A DNA stretch of 39,413 nt from Candidatus Thorarchaeota archaeon (GTDB lineage Archaea > Asgardarchaeota > Thorarchaeia > Thorarchaeales > Thorarchaeaceae), in assembly GCA_004524435.1 (NCBI GenBank), contig SDNO01000003.1:1-39413 (forward strand). Reading direction: 5' to 3'. Positions 1-8,123 of the stretch are shown here, piece after piece. The notes beneath the pieces were generated by a model that saw only the letters and a list, made by a program, of their open reading frames with translations, was not told the DNA's origin and did not search any database. Made by a program: the position numbers and the translations under genes. Positions within the stretch are counted from its first letter, which is position 1, and every line of letters starts with the position of its first letter.

Positions 1-285
1 CCAGCCGAGTACACCATCACAAGAAACGGGACGGTTGTCACAACGGAGGTCTGGGACGGCGGAAACATCGCGATAAACGTCGATGGTCTGGACCCCGGCA
101 ACTACAGCTACACCCTTACTGTGGTGGACTGGACTGGCAATGAGGCGAGCGATACCGTTCGTGTTGAGGTTGAGGCTGGTGGCCTCATCCCAGGTCTACC
201 ACTGGATGATCCCATCGTCCTGCTCATCATCGCAGGCGTTGTTGTTCTGATCATCATTGTGGTTATTGCTAGACGCAGAAAGTAG
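1..285 (+). CDS. C-terminal fragment of Ig-like/cadherin-like surface protein with C-terminal TM anchor (5' truncated by window)
   Basis: Frame 1 is open from base 1 to TAG at 283-285: PAEYTITRNGTVVTTEVWDGGNIAINVDGLDPGNYSYTLTVVDWTGNEASDTVRVEVEAGGLIPGLPLDDPIVLLIIAGVVVLIIIVVIARRRK. Beta-sandwich repeat, TM helix and RRRK stop-transfer; the repeat resembles those in the 3405-5303 protein. Confidence 0.85.
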   Translation, partial: PAEYTITRNGTVVTTEVWDGGNIAINVDGLDPGNYSYTLTVVDWTGNEASDTVRVEVEAGGLIPGLPLDDPIVLLIIAGVVVLIIIVVIARRRK

Positions 286-386
286 TATAGAACCATAGAG
301 CGGCCATCCCGCGGGTTGGCCCTCTTCCCCCTTTCTTTTCCTATACCCTGACCCACCGGGCCTAGCCGTTCTGCACAGGACACTAT

Positions 387-396
387 GCTTATAGCC
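387..396 (+). promoter_or_regulatory. Putative TATA box for the M50 protease gene
   Basis: GCTTATAGCC, centred ~27 bp upstream of the TTG start at 419, would fit a leaderless transcript. Confidence 0.4.
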
Positions 397-418
397 AAAC
401 CCTCCGATTTTCAGCTGA

Positions 419-1615
419 TTGGCACCCATCGGAGGGAATGATACCCTGTCATTTGGCAATGAATACCAAGACCGCGTCATTAGCTATCCTACCTTCACAG
501 AACTGAACGCAGCACTCTCACAATACTTCGAGGTTCTAGAGAGTTCGATGCAGTACAGTATGCCGACTTTCCTCTTTCGGTGGCCTGACAGTAGAGTCCC
601 CGAGCTTGATGAGCAACGCAGAGTCTTTGACGAGTTGGACAGGAAGGCCGAGAAACTGGGGGTCTGGCCTGTGGTTCGGTGGTACGATGAGGATGAGGGA
701 ATCTACAAGTCCCGCTTTGTGCCTGCCCAGAAAGAGGCCAAGTCGGATGTTCGTATCAACTATGCACTCTTCATCGCTACGATTGCGTCAATCGCTCTGG
801 GAGGTTTTCTGCAAGCAACAAGCCCCATTTTTCTGAGCCTCTTCTATCCCCAAGGCTGGACTATCCTTGATCTTGCATTTGTGACTATCATCTTCATCGC
901 ATCACTGATGGGTATCATCTTCACCCATGAGATGGGCCACTATCTGACGGCGAGGAGACGCGGCATCGATGCGACGCCGCCGTATTTCATTCCAGGACTA
1001 CCCCAGCTGGGCGGAACATTCGGTGCTTTCATCCAACAGAAGAGCCCACCAAAGAGTCGCCGTGACCTGTTTGATCTGGGGGTTGCCGGTCCGCTTGCCG
1101 GATTCGCTGTGACTCTTGTTGTACTCTTTGTAGGATTCTTTCTGTCTATCCCCGTCACTGCGGAACAACTAGCCGCGATAGATGCTGCGTTTCCAAACAT
1201 GACTGGATCGCTTCCTGTGCCGCCAGTCTTCTGGATACTCGAGATCGTTTTCTCAGGTTTCATTCCCGCAGGAGGAACCCTCTATCTACATCCAGTGGGA
1301 TTTGCTGCATGGGTTGGCTGTCTTGTGACCGCACTGAATCTGTTCCCTACGAGTCAGCTTGACGGCGGGCACGCTCTTCGAGCTATTGTTGCCTCTGATA
1401 AACACAAATACATCGGTTGGGTGGCGATTGCGGTCATGGCACTTGCAGGCTATTTCACCATGGCAATCCTAGTGATACTCTTGTCCCAAGGAGGAGAGCA
1501 TCCTGGACCACTGAATGACACTGTACCCGTTTCAAAGACCCGGATTGCTGTGTTCATCCTTGCCATGATTATCCTGGTGCTTGCGATACCGCCCATTGGG
1601 CTGGATATCTTCTAG
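419..1615 (+). CDS. Site-2 protease family (M50) intramembrane zinc metalloprotease
   Basis: HEMGHY zinc-binding motif in a TM segment, distal LDGGHALRA motif, multiple TM helices, and the soluble N-terminal domain common in archaeal M50 proteins. TTG start; a TATA-like CTTATAG lies ~27 bp upstream. Confidence 0.92.
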   Translation: MAPIGGNDTLSFGNEYQDRVISYPTFTELNAALSQYFEVLESSMQYSMPTFLFRWPDSRVPELDEQRRVFDELDRKAEKLGVWPVVRWYDEDEGIYKSRFVPAQKEAKSDVRINYALFIATIASIALGGFLQATSPIFLSLFYPQGWTILDLAFVTIIFIASLMGIIFTHEMGHYLTARRRGIDATPPYFIPGLPQLGGTFGAFIQQKSPPKSRRDLFDLGVAGPLAGFAVTLVVLFVGFFLSIPVTAEQLAAIDAAFPNMTGSLPVPPVFWILEIVFSGFIPAGGTLYLHPVGFAAWVGCLVTALNLFPTSQLDGGHALRAIVASDKHKYIGWVAIAVMALAGYFTMAILVILLSQGGEHPGPLNDTVPVSKTRIAVFILAMIILVLAIPPIGLDIF

Positions 1616-1639
1616 CCGGCGAAACAAAACAAGAATGAG

Positions 1640-1671
1640 GAAGCACGCGGAGACATACACTCCGATGCTTC
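1640..1671. terminator. Hairpin between convergent genes (putative bidirectional terminator)
   Basis: GAAGCA-cg-CGGAG-acataca-CTCCG-a-TGCTTC in the short gap between the M50 protease and TBP stop codons. Confidence 0.4.
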
Positions 1672-1678
1672 ATCTCCT

Positions 1679-2281
1679 TTAGAACCATTCTTCTTCTTCG
1701 TAGTCGCCCCAGTCTTCACCTTCGGGAACACGCATCACACCGAGTTCCAAGAGACGATCCATGACCTTCTCTGCAGCCTCATCAATTTGAGGCTCGAACT
1801 TGGCACCGGTGATGACCAGCTTGCCTGAGCCAAAGAGCAGAATGACTACCTTTGGATCACGCATTCGATAGATCAGACCAGGAAACTGCTCAGGTTCGTA
1901 GAGGGTGTTCTCAAGTTTCATCGCTGCCAGCTCAAGGTTGAGCTCAGCTCCGAGACTCGCGCTAGCTACGATATTCTGCACTACAATGATTGGTTTTCCT
2001 GTGATTTCAATTCCGGCCTCTTTGATGTTCTTCACAATCTTGTGAACAGCCTTCTTGGCTTCCTTCTCGCTCTTGGCCCCAGTACACACCATCTTCCCGC
2101 TGTTGAAAATCAGTGTGGCAGTCTTGGGCTTTTTGAGGCGATAGACGAGACCCGGAAACTGCTCAGGGTCAAACTCTACATTAGGCATTGTGGCAGCAAT
2201 CTCGTCTAGGTCAAGACGCTGATTGAGTATCACAGAAGCTACTACATTCTCGATTTTTGTCTTCGGCTGTGGTCTCGGCAT
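1679..2281 (-). CDS. tbp: TATA-box-binding protein (archaeal TBP)
   Basis: Two direct TBP repeats: IENVVASVILNQRLDLDEIA..EFDPEQFPGLVYRLKKPKTATLIFNSGKMVCTGAKS and VQNIVASASLGAELNLELAA..YEPEQFPGLIYRMRDPKVVILLFGSGKLVITGAK. Start taken at MPRPQPK (ATG at 2281); the longer ORF-track start runs through the promoter region. Confidence 0.97.
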   Translation of the reverse strand: MPRPQPKTKIENVVASVILNQRLDLDEIAATMPNVEFDPEQFPGLVYRLKKPKTATLIFNSGKMVCTGAKSEKEAKKAVHKIVKNIKEAGIEITGKPIIVVQNIVASASLGAELNLELAAMKLENTLYEPEQFPGLIYRMRDPKVVILLFGSGKLVITGAKFEPQIDEAAEKVMDRLLELGVMRVPEGEDWGDYEEEEWF

Positions 2282-2293
2282 CCATTTCCCCTG

Positions 2294-2338
2294 CCTTATA
2301 TATATCAGACTCATCCTATATAAGGGTCTTTTTAAAGC
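2294..2338 (-). promoter_or_regulatory. tbp promoter region with three TATA-like elements
   Basis: Minus strand reads GCTTTAAAAAG ACCCTTATATAGG ATGAGTCTGA TATATATAAGG ahead of the ATG at 2281. Confidence 0.5.
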
Positions 2339-2412
2339 TGACGAAGTGGGGCGCTTTTTTGACCAGTTTGTAGGATAATAGTCCAAGGAAAAGATGGATA
2401 TAGCAGACATGC

Positions 2413-3267
2413 ATGGGAGAATCCATGAGTTCTGTAACGTTGAGTGAAGGCACGTATGTGGGATATGATGGAACAGAGATGTTCATGTGCACTTGGCACC
2501 CCGAGGGACGACCCCGTGCTGTGATACTTGCCCTCCATGGTCTGGGAGCTCACTCGGGCCTGTTGTCCTTTGTTGCCAAATACTACGCCGAGAATGGCTT
2601 CAAGGTCTATGTGCCAGACCTGCGAGGCTTTGGACACTACTCGGGACTGAAGGGACACGTTGAGAGTTTCGATGAGTACACGAAGGACATAGATGTCCTT
2701 GTCACTAACATCATGAGCGAGCACCCTGAACTCAAGCTATTCTTACATGGGCATTCTCTAGGACCCCTGTTTGCCATCAGGTATTCTCTGGCTCATCCAG
2801 GAGTCTTCGATGGCTATGTGTTGCCCTGCCCGGCTGTTTCTGAGAGGCTTGAGATTAATCCAGTCGTCAAGGGTCTGCTTCGATTCCTAGCAGTGTTGAA
2901 CGTCAAGAAGCAGTTTTCTAATGGTCTTAACTACGACTATATCGCGAGGAATCCTGAGGTTGTCGAACGAAACAGGACCGACCCGCTCCGTTGGGACAAG
3001 GTGACTCCACGTTTTGCAGTGGAGGGTTTCAAGGCCCGAGAACATGCCTTCAATTCTGCAGAAGAAATGACGGATCCTGTAATCATTCTTCAGACCGGCA
3101 ACGACAAGATCTTGGTGCCAGAAATGAATCGCGATTTCTATGAGCGAATTGGCTCTGAAGACAAGACGTGGAGATTCTACGAGGATCTGTACCACGAACC
3201 TTGGGAAGATGAGGGCGGAGAGGTCATGCTTGAAGAAATGGTCAAGTGGATTGAGGCCAGAATCTAG
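2413..3267 (+). CDS. Alpha/beta hydrolase, monoacylglycerol lipase / lysophospholipase-like
   Basis: ALHGLGAHSG oxyanion region, GHSLG nucleophile elbow, YHEPWED catalytic His region, DLRGFGHYSG motif. An internal ATG at 2425 preceded by GGAG is an alternative start. Confidence 0.9.
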   Translation: MGESMSSVTLSEGTYVGYDGTEMFMCTWHPEGRPRAVILALHGLGAHSGLLSFVAKYYAENGFKVYVPDLRGFGHYSGLKGHVESFDEYTKDIDVLVTNIMSEHPELKLFLHGHSLGPLFAIRYSLAHPGVFDGYVLPCPAVSERLEINPVVKGLLRFLAVLNVKKQFSNGLNYDYIARNPEVVERNRTDPLRWDKVTPRFAVEGFKAREHAFNSAEEMTDPVIILQTGNDKILVPEMNRDFYERIGSEDKTWRFYEDLYHEPWEDEGGEVMLEEMVKWIEARI

Positions 3268-3404
3268 ATGGATTTCATGTTCCGTTCGCAAAGGGCTTGG
3301 TACAGGAGCGTTGCAGTCAAAACCCTTTTATGCCTCTCGAAGTTCCGAGCCCTCTAGCCAAGCGACGGCCTAGTATACCTTGTATCAGTAGAGAGTGACA
3401 ATGG

Positions 3405-5303
3405 ATGATTGGATTCAGACGTGGAATTGCATCGATTCTATTGGCTACAGTACTTGTTAGTATGATTGCTCCCTGTATGTTTGCTGGACGAAACGGAGCA
3501 CAAATCGTTACCTACAATGGTTTCATAACGAGCGAAACGGAATTCAACGTGATCAACAGGACACTGAACATCGGGGGAGAGTTCAATGATGATGACTTTG
3601 AGTTCAGAGTCCTCAATTTTTCGGATCCGATTGACCTTGCCAATGTGAGTCTGTACTTCATTGGAAATAGCTCTCTCTATGACTCTTCTTTGACCGATGG
3701 GCTTGGTTATGCCGTCTTTGAAGATGTCCCGCAGGGTACGTATAACTGGGAAGTCACTTGGGAAGACGACCTTGAGGCCACCGATTCGGGTATCCTTATC
3801 TCTGATGGGCCTGAGGCTGTCATCGATCTGGAACTTGGTAATCTTGACGCAGAGAATGATGATGATGATCTCTATGGCACGATTACGGACGTGGAAGGAG
3901 ATCCAGCAGAGGGATTGAACTTTACACTGCTCTTCGCTGAGAATGCATCGCTCTATTACCAGACCCTCTTGGGTGTTGACGGTGTTGTAAATATCACCGA
4001 CATTCCTGTGGGAAACTACACCTGGCAGTTGATAGTAGAGCAGTACGAGTATGCTGGCACCATACTTGATCAGGCGAACTTCACAGCCGATGGTACAACA
4101 ATCAAGGTTCATCAAATCATTGGGCCTTTTGCTGGAAACCCGTGGTTCTACGATCTAGAGGTCTTTGTCTATTACGAAACCACTCAGGTTCCTTTCTCTG
4201 GTGCGCTTGTTAACGTCACGTACAAGAACGGAACCGAAATCCAATCAGAAACAACCCCCTCAAACGGAACGGCTCTTTTCATTGATTTGCCCATTGCCTT
4301 CGTGAACTGGACTATTACATACGCCGGGGAATTCTTAGGTGTTGGCAAGTACTTCAAGAATCTCACAACGGCAGACACAGACGTACGCCCACCAGTGTTC
4401 TCTTCACCCGGTGACCAGGATTTCTTGGTTGGTTCGGAGAATATCACGGTCACTTGGCATATTGAGGATGAATATCCTTCGGAGATTGCTCTGTATCTGG
4501 ATGGCAATCTTGAAGATGAAGTTGATTGGACGAACTCCTCATACGAGTATACTTACAACGTTACAGGATTCGAACTAGGCCTCTATGAGCTTCGCTTCGT
4601 TGCGACTGATCAGAATGACAACAGCATTGAAGACATGATTACAGTCCGCATCTATGAGAACGTGACTCCGTCGCTATCCGGGCCTGATGATGTCGAGTTC
4701 TTCTTCACCGAGACCGGCTACTCTCTTAGATGGAACATATCCGAGGAGAATCCCGCCAGCTATGTACTAAGGCGAAACGGCACTGAGGTTGAGAGCGGAA
4801 GCGTAGACCTCCTGGAGCCTTATGTGGAGGTTTCACTGGACGATCTCAGTATCGGTATCCACGTCTATATCCTGACCGTCAACGATACGAGCGGCAATGA
4901 AGCAACTGATGAGGTTCTTGTCAACGTACTGCCCGATATGGTCTCACCCGAGATTACTTTCAATCCACAAACCGTCTACTACTCGCAAGGGGACCTGAAT
5001 GTCATCCGCAATTGGACGGCTACCGACAAATACAAGGACTACTACACCATCGAGGTTGATGGATTCATTGTGGAACAGGATGATTGGACCTCCGAATCCA
5101 TTGAGTTCGATTTTGCGGGTCTTACTCAAGGTGAGCATTGGGTCGTCCTGACCGTCTATGATATCGGTGGTAACAGCGCTTCTGCGTCCGTGAAGGTGAT
5201 TGTATCCCCACCAACAATGGTTGTGATAGGAGCAGTATTTGGGGGAATCATTGGTCTGGCAATCGTTGTCTACTTCGTTGTTTGGTATATTAGACGCCGT
5301 TGA
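3405..5303 (+). CDS. Secreted/surface Ig-like repeat protein with C-terminal TM anchor
   Basis: N-terminal signal peptide (RRGIASILLATVLVSMIAPCMFA), many NxS/T sequons, repeated beta-sandwich modules (e.g. SPEITFNPQTVYYSQGDLNVIRNWTATD..GEHWVVLTVYDIGGNSASASVKV), C-terminal TM and RRR. Confidence 0.85.
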   Translation: MIGFRRGIASILLATVLVSMIAPCMFAGRNGAQIVTYNGFITSETEFNVINRTLNIGGEFNDDDFEFRVLNFSDPIDLANVSLYFIGNSSLYDSSLTDGLGYAVFEDVPQGTYNWEVTWEDDLEATDSGILISDGPEAVIDLELGNLDAENDDDDLYGTITDVEGDPAEGLNFTLLFAENASLYYQTLLGVDGVVNITDIPVGNYTWQLIVEQYEYAGTILDQANFTADGTTIKVHQIIGPFAGNPWFYDLEVFVYYETTQVPFSGALVNVTYKNGTEIQSETTPSNGTALFIDLPIAFVNWTITYAGEFLGVGKYFKNLTTADTDVRPPVFSSPGDQDFLVGSENITVTWHIEDEYPSEIALYLDGNLEDEVDWTNSSYEYTYNVTGFELGLYELRFVATDQNDNSIEDMITVRIYENVTPSLSGPDDVEFFFTETGYSLRWNISEENPASYVLRRNGTEVESGSVDLLEPYVEVSLDDLSIGIHVYILTVNDTSGNEATDEVLVNVLPDMVSPEITFNPQTVYYSQGDLNVIRNWTATDKYKDYYTIEVDGFIVEQDDWTSESIEFDFAGLTQGEHWVVLTVYDIGGNSASASVKVIVSPPTMVVIGAVFGGIIGLAIVVYFVVWYIRRR

Positions 5304-5311
5304 TACTCTGA

Positions 5312-5340
5312 GGCCTCTTCGGAGGCCGTCACCCTTTTAT
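5312..5340 (+). terminator. Stem with cUUCGg tetraloop followed by CCCTTTTAT
   Basis: GGCCTC-TTCG-GAGGCC, a perfect 6-bp stem starting 8 nt after the stop codon of the surface protein. Confidence 0.5.
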
Positions 5341-5407
5341 CCTCTCGGAGAGAGGCCAAGAATGGTCTATCCTAGGGATCAGGCCATCCCTACTGGAAGT
5401 TAAACAG

Positions 5408-6703
5408 ATGTCATACATTCACATAGACGAGATACTGGAAGGCAAACATGAAGGAGAAACAGTTGGGGTACGAGGCTGGGTCCATCGTATTCGGAAACAG
5501 AAGAACATGGTCTTCGCCCTACTTCGGGATCCTTCAGGCGTCGTCCAGACTGTCATCAAGGAGTCGGCCGTCAGTGAAGAGGACTATGCCGACGCTGAGA
5601 AGATGCTCATAGAGTCTCTCGTATCCGTCAAGGGTACAGTCAAGGCAGATGAACGAGCAGAGGGCGGATATGAGATTCAGGTGGAGGAACTCGAAGTTCT
5701 GCACTTCGCAGAGGAGTTCCCAATCACTGAAGACCAGAGCATTGAATTCCTGAACGACAATCGCCATCTGTGGATGCGGTCGCGGACCATGACCAACGTC
5801 CTAAAGGTACGGGATGAGGTCTTCCGATCCGCTCGGGAATACTTGAGGGATAATGGCTTCTATGAAACAACGTCTCCAATGTTCGTCGGAACGATGGGCG
5901 AAGAGGGGGCAGAGCTATTCACTGTGAAGTACTTCGGTAAGAAGATGTACTTGACCCAGACCTCACAGATGCACCTTGAGCCGCAGCTCTTCGCGTTGGA
6001 GCGGGTCTTCACTCTTGCCCCGTCGTTCCGGGGAGAGAAGTCTAGAACACGGAAACATCTGACTGAGTACTGGCATTTGGAAGCAGAGGAGGCCTGGTGT
6101 GACCATGATTGCAACATCAAGCGGCAGGAGGAACTCATCTCTCATATGTGCCAGAGCGTAGCCACCAAGTGCGAGGGAATACTCAAAGAAATGGAGATTA
6201 GTCCCGAACGTCTTTTCAGAATTGAATCCCCGTTTGAACGCATGACCTACGACAAGGCCATCGAGTACTGTCAAGCAGAGGGTCTAGATATCTCCTGGGG
6301 CGAGGATATCCGTACCGAGGCAGAGGATATTCTCACAAAGGACCGTGACTCCTTCTTGGTGATAGAGTGTTATCCCAAGGAAATCAAGAGCTTCTATATG
6401 AAGCACAACCCTGAGGACCCTCGAACCTATCTCAACAACGACTTGCTGGCACCTGAGGGATATGGAGAGATTATTGGGGGAAGCCAGCGAGAAGATGACG
6501 CTGAGAAGATTCTTGAGAACCTGAGGAGGATAGGTGATGATCCCAAGAAATACGAGTGGTATATTGACATTCGCCGCTACGGAAGTGTTGTCCACTCGGG
6601 ATTCGGAGTTGGCCTAGATCGATTGATTATGTGGATGTTGAAGCTTGAACATATCCGCGATTCTGTTCCTTTCCCTCGGACTGTGACAAGGGTGTATCCG
6701 TGA
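5408..6703 (+). CDS. asnS: Asparaginyl-tRNA synthetase (class II aaRS)
   Basis: N-terminal OB-fold (VGVRGWVHRIRKQKNMVFALLRDPSG). Class II motif 2 (SFRGEKSRTRKHLTEYWHLEAEEAW) and motif 3 (GSVVHSGFGVGLDRLIMWMLKLEHIRDSVPFPRTVTRVYP); GGSQRE and the IRDSVPFPR ending favour AsnRS over AspRS. Confidence 0.9.
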   Translation: MSYIHIDEILEGKHEGETVGVRGWVHRIRKQKNMVFALLRDPSGVVQTVIKESAVSEEDYADAEKMLIESLVSVKGTVKADERAEGGYEIQVEELEVLHFAEEFPITEDQSIEFLNDNRHLWMRSRTMTNVLKVRDEVFRSAREYLRDNGFYETTSPMFVGTMGEEGAELFTVKYFGKKMYLTQTSQMHLEPQLFALERVFTLAPSFRGEKSRTRKHLTEYWHLEAEEAWCDHDCNIKRQEELISHMCQSVATKCEGILKEMEISPERLFRIESPFERMTYDKAIEYCQAEGLDISWGEDIRTEAEDILTKDRDSFLVIECYPKEIKSFYMKHNPEDPRTYLNNDLLAPEGYGEIIGGSQREDDAEKILENLRRIGDDPKKYEWYIDIRRYGSVVHSGFGVGLDRLIMWMLKLEHIRDSVPFPRTVTRVYP

Positions 6704-6830
6704 ATACTACTGGGAGTCCGAAAGCCGGCTCTAGTCTTAGTACTCTCGGTCTACTGGTGAGAAGCTGGCGAATCAAACCATTTCCCAAGACTCATAAATC
6801 AGTAAACGCTTGTTAATATGAGATTCGCCG

Positions 6831-7808
6831 TTGCAACTTGAGTTCATATACAACATAATCGATGCCATCAGAAACAATTGGGCATTCATCTATCCTCTAC
6901 TGGTTCTCATCGTCGAACTTGTGATTCTCGGGGTCGTCTACGCGGTGACAACCCGGGGTATCACAAATCGGCTCCGTGACTCCGGAGTTTCTCGTGAGGC
7001 TTCCACGGGTATGGTCCTCATCATCCGAATCGTATTCTTTGTTGTGGCCATCGTGTTGTCCGTGAACGCTTTCGGTCCTGACCTCGCTGCTCTTATCTCG
7101 CTTTCAACGCTGTTTGGAACAGCATTGGGACTGGCATTTTCTCAGGCTGTCAGCGGCTTAGTGAATGGTGTCTATATTCTTGTAGCCAGACCGTTCCGTG
7201 TTGGGGATTACGTTCGAATCGGCGACGTAGAGGGTGTTGTGACGGACATCACCCTGAACTATACTCGAATCCTCCAACCAGACGAAACCCGTATCCGACT
7301 ACCTAACACCAATGTTCTATCTACCAGAGTAACAAACTTCCGCGTCCCTGTGGAGGACGTAATCCAAGATGTGACGAAGGAACGCCTTTCTACGGATGAC
7401 TACTCACTTCGTCGGAGGCTGACAACTGCACTGTACCGCCTGAGGAAGGTGGCGACTGGTGAAGTAGCCTATAGATACACGTTCGATCTCACATTGCATT
7501 ACACTCTTGACCATGTACGTTCCCGGAGGCATTTCGCAGTCGTCTGTCAGAAATGGGATGACCGTTTTCTGGTGACACCAGAGTTTCAAGTGTGGGCATC
7601 GGACTCTAACGGCATAACTTACAGATTCACGATAGTTGCTGAGGAGCCCTCCGATCTCATCAAGCATGTTGGGCCACTCATGAACGAGCTATTGATGGTC
7701 TATTCGGAGGAAGCAGATGTTCATGAGGAACCTCCTGATGTGCCCATTTCAAAATCCAAGGCCGTGCCGCACGAATCGAGCTCGAAATCTTCGAGAACAG
7801 AATCATAG
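6831..7808 (+). CDS. MscS-family mechanosensitive ion channel
   Basis: TM segments followed by the MscS pore/beta-domain signature: LSTLFGTALGLAFSQAVSGLVNGVYILVARPFRVGDYVRIGDVEGVVTDITLNYTRILQPDETRIRLPNTNVL. TTG start. Confidence 0.92.
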   Translation: MQLEFIYNIIDAIRNNWAFIYPLLVLIVELVILGVVYAVTTRGITNRLRDSGVSREASTGMVLIIRIVFFVVAIVLSVNAFGPDLAALISLSTLFGTALGLAFSQAVSGLVNGVYILVARPFRVGDYVRIGDVEGVVTDITLNYTRILQPDETRIRLPNTNVLSTRVTNFRVPVEDVIQDVTKERLSTDDYSLRRRLTTALYRLRKVATGEVAYRYTFDLTLHYTLDHVRSRRHFAVVCQKWDDRFLVTPEFQVWASDSNGITYRFTIVAEEPSDLIKHVGPLMNELLMVYSEEADVHEEPPDVPISKSKAVPHESSSKSSRTES

Positions 7809-7855
7809 ATATCCTCCGGTCAGTATTAGGCGGGATTGTTATGCGATTTCCTCTT

Positions 7856-8083
7856 CTACTCAGCAGATTGCTGTCTTGATTGAAGTTCTGCTTGGTGGAT
7901 GCGGACCCAATGAAGAGAGAAGACCAGAGCGAACAGGCCGCCTACTGTGGGAATAAGCCAGAGCGGGTTTGCCCATGGATGGTCCAACCATAGAGTCAGT
8001 AGGTAAACATTCAGTGAGAAGAAGAAGACTCCAAATGAGGCAATCGTTGCGAAGAATGACCATGGTATCTCTGTGGCGTCCAT
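7856..8083 (-). CDS. Small two-TM membrane protein
   Basis: 75 aa ORF with two hydrophobic segments (SFFATIASFGVFFFSLNVYLLTLW; PLWLIPTVGGLFALVFSLHWV); same strand and 40 nt downstream of the last ABC ATPase. Confidence 0.55.
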   Translation of the reverse strand: MDATEIPWSFFATIASFGVFFFSLNVYLLTLWLDHPWANPLWLIPTVGGLFALVFSLHWVRIHQAELQSRQQSAE

Positions 8084-8123
8084 TTGAGATCAGCTCAGGA
8101 TGAATGGCTGTTTCTTTCCATGC

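Noticed and set aside
2332-2724. 130 aa minus-strand ORF over the tbp promoter and hydrolase start
   Set aside because: Antisense to the hydrolase coding sequence and no recognisable domain.
3856-3873. GATGATGATGAT microsatellite-like tract
   Set aside because: Short acidic codon run (DDDD) within the surface protein ORF; not a notable repeat.
3438-4115. 225 aa minus-strand ORF opposite the Ig-like surface protein
   Set aside because: The plus-strand ORF has a signal peptide, repeats, sequons and TM anchor; the antisense frame has no supporting features.
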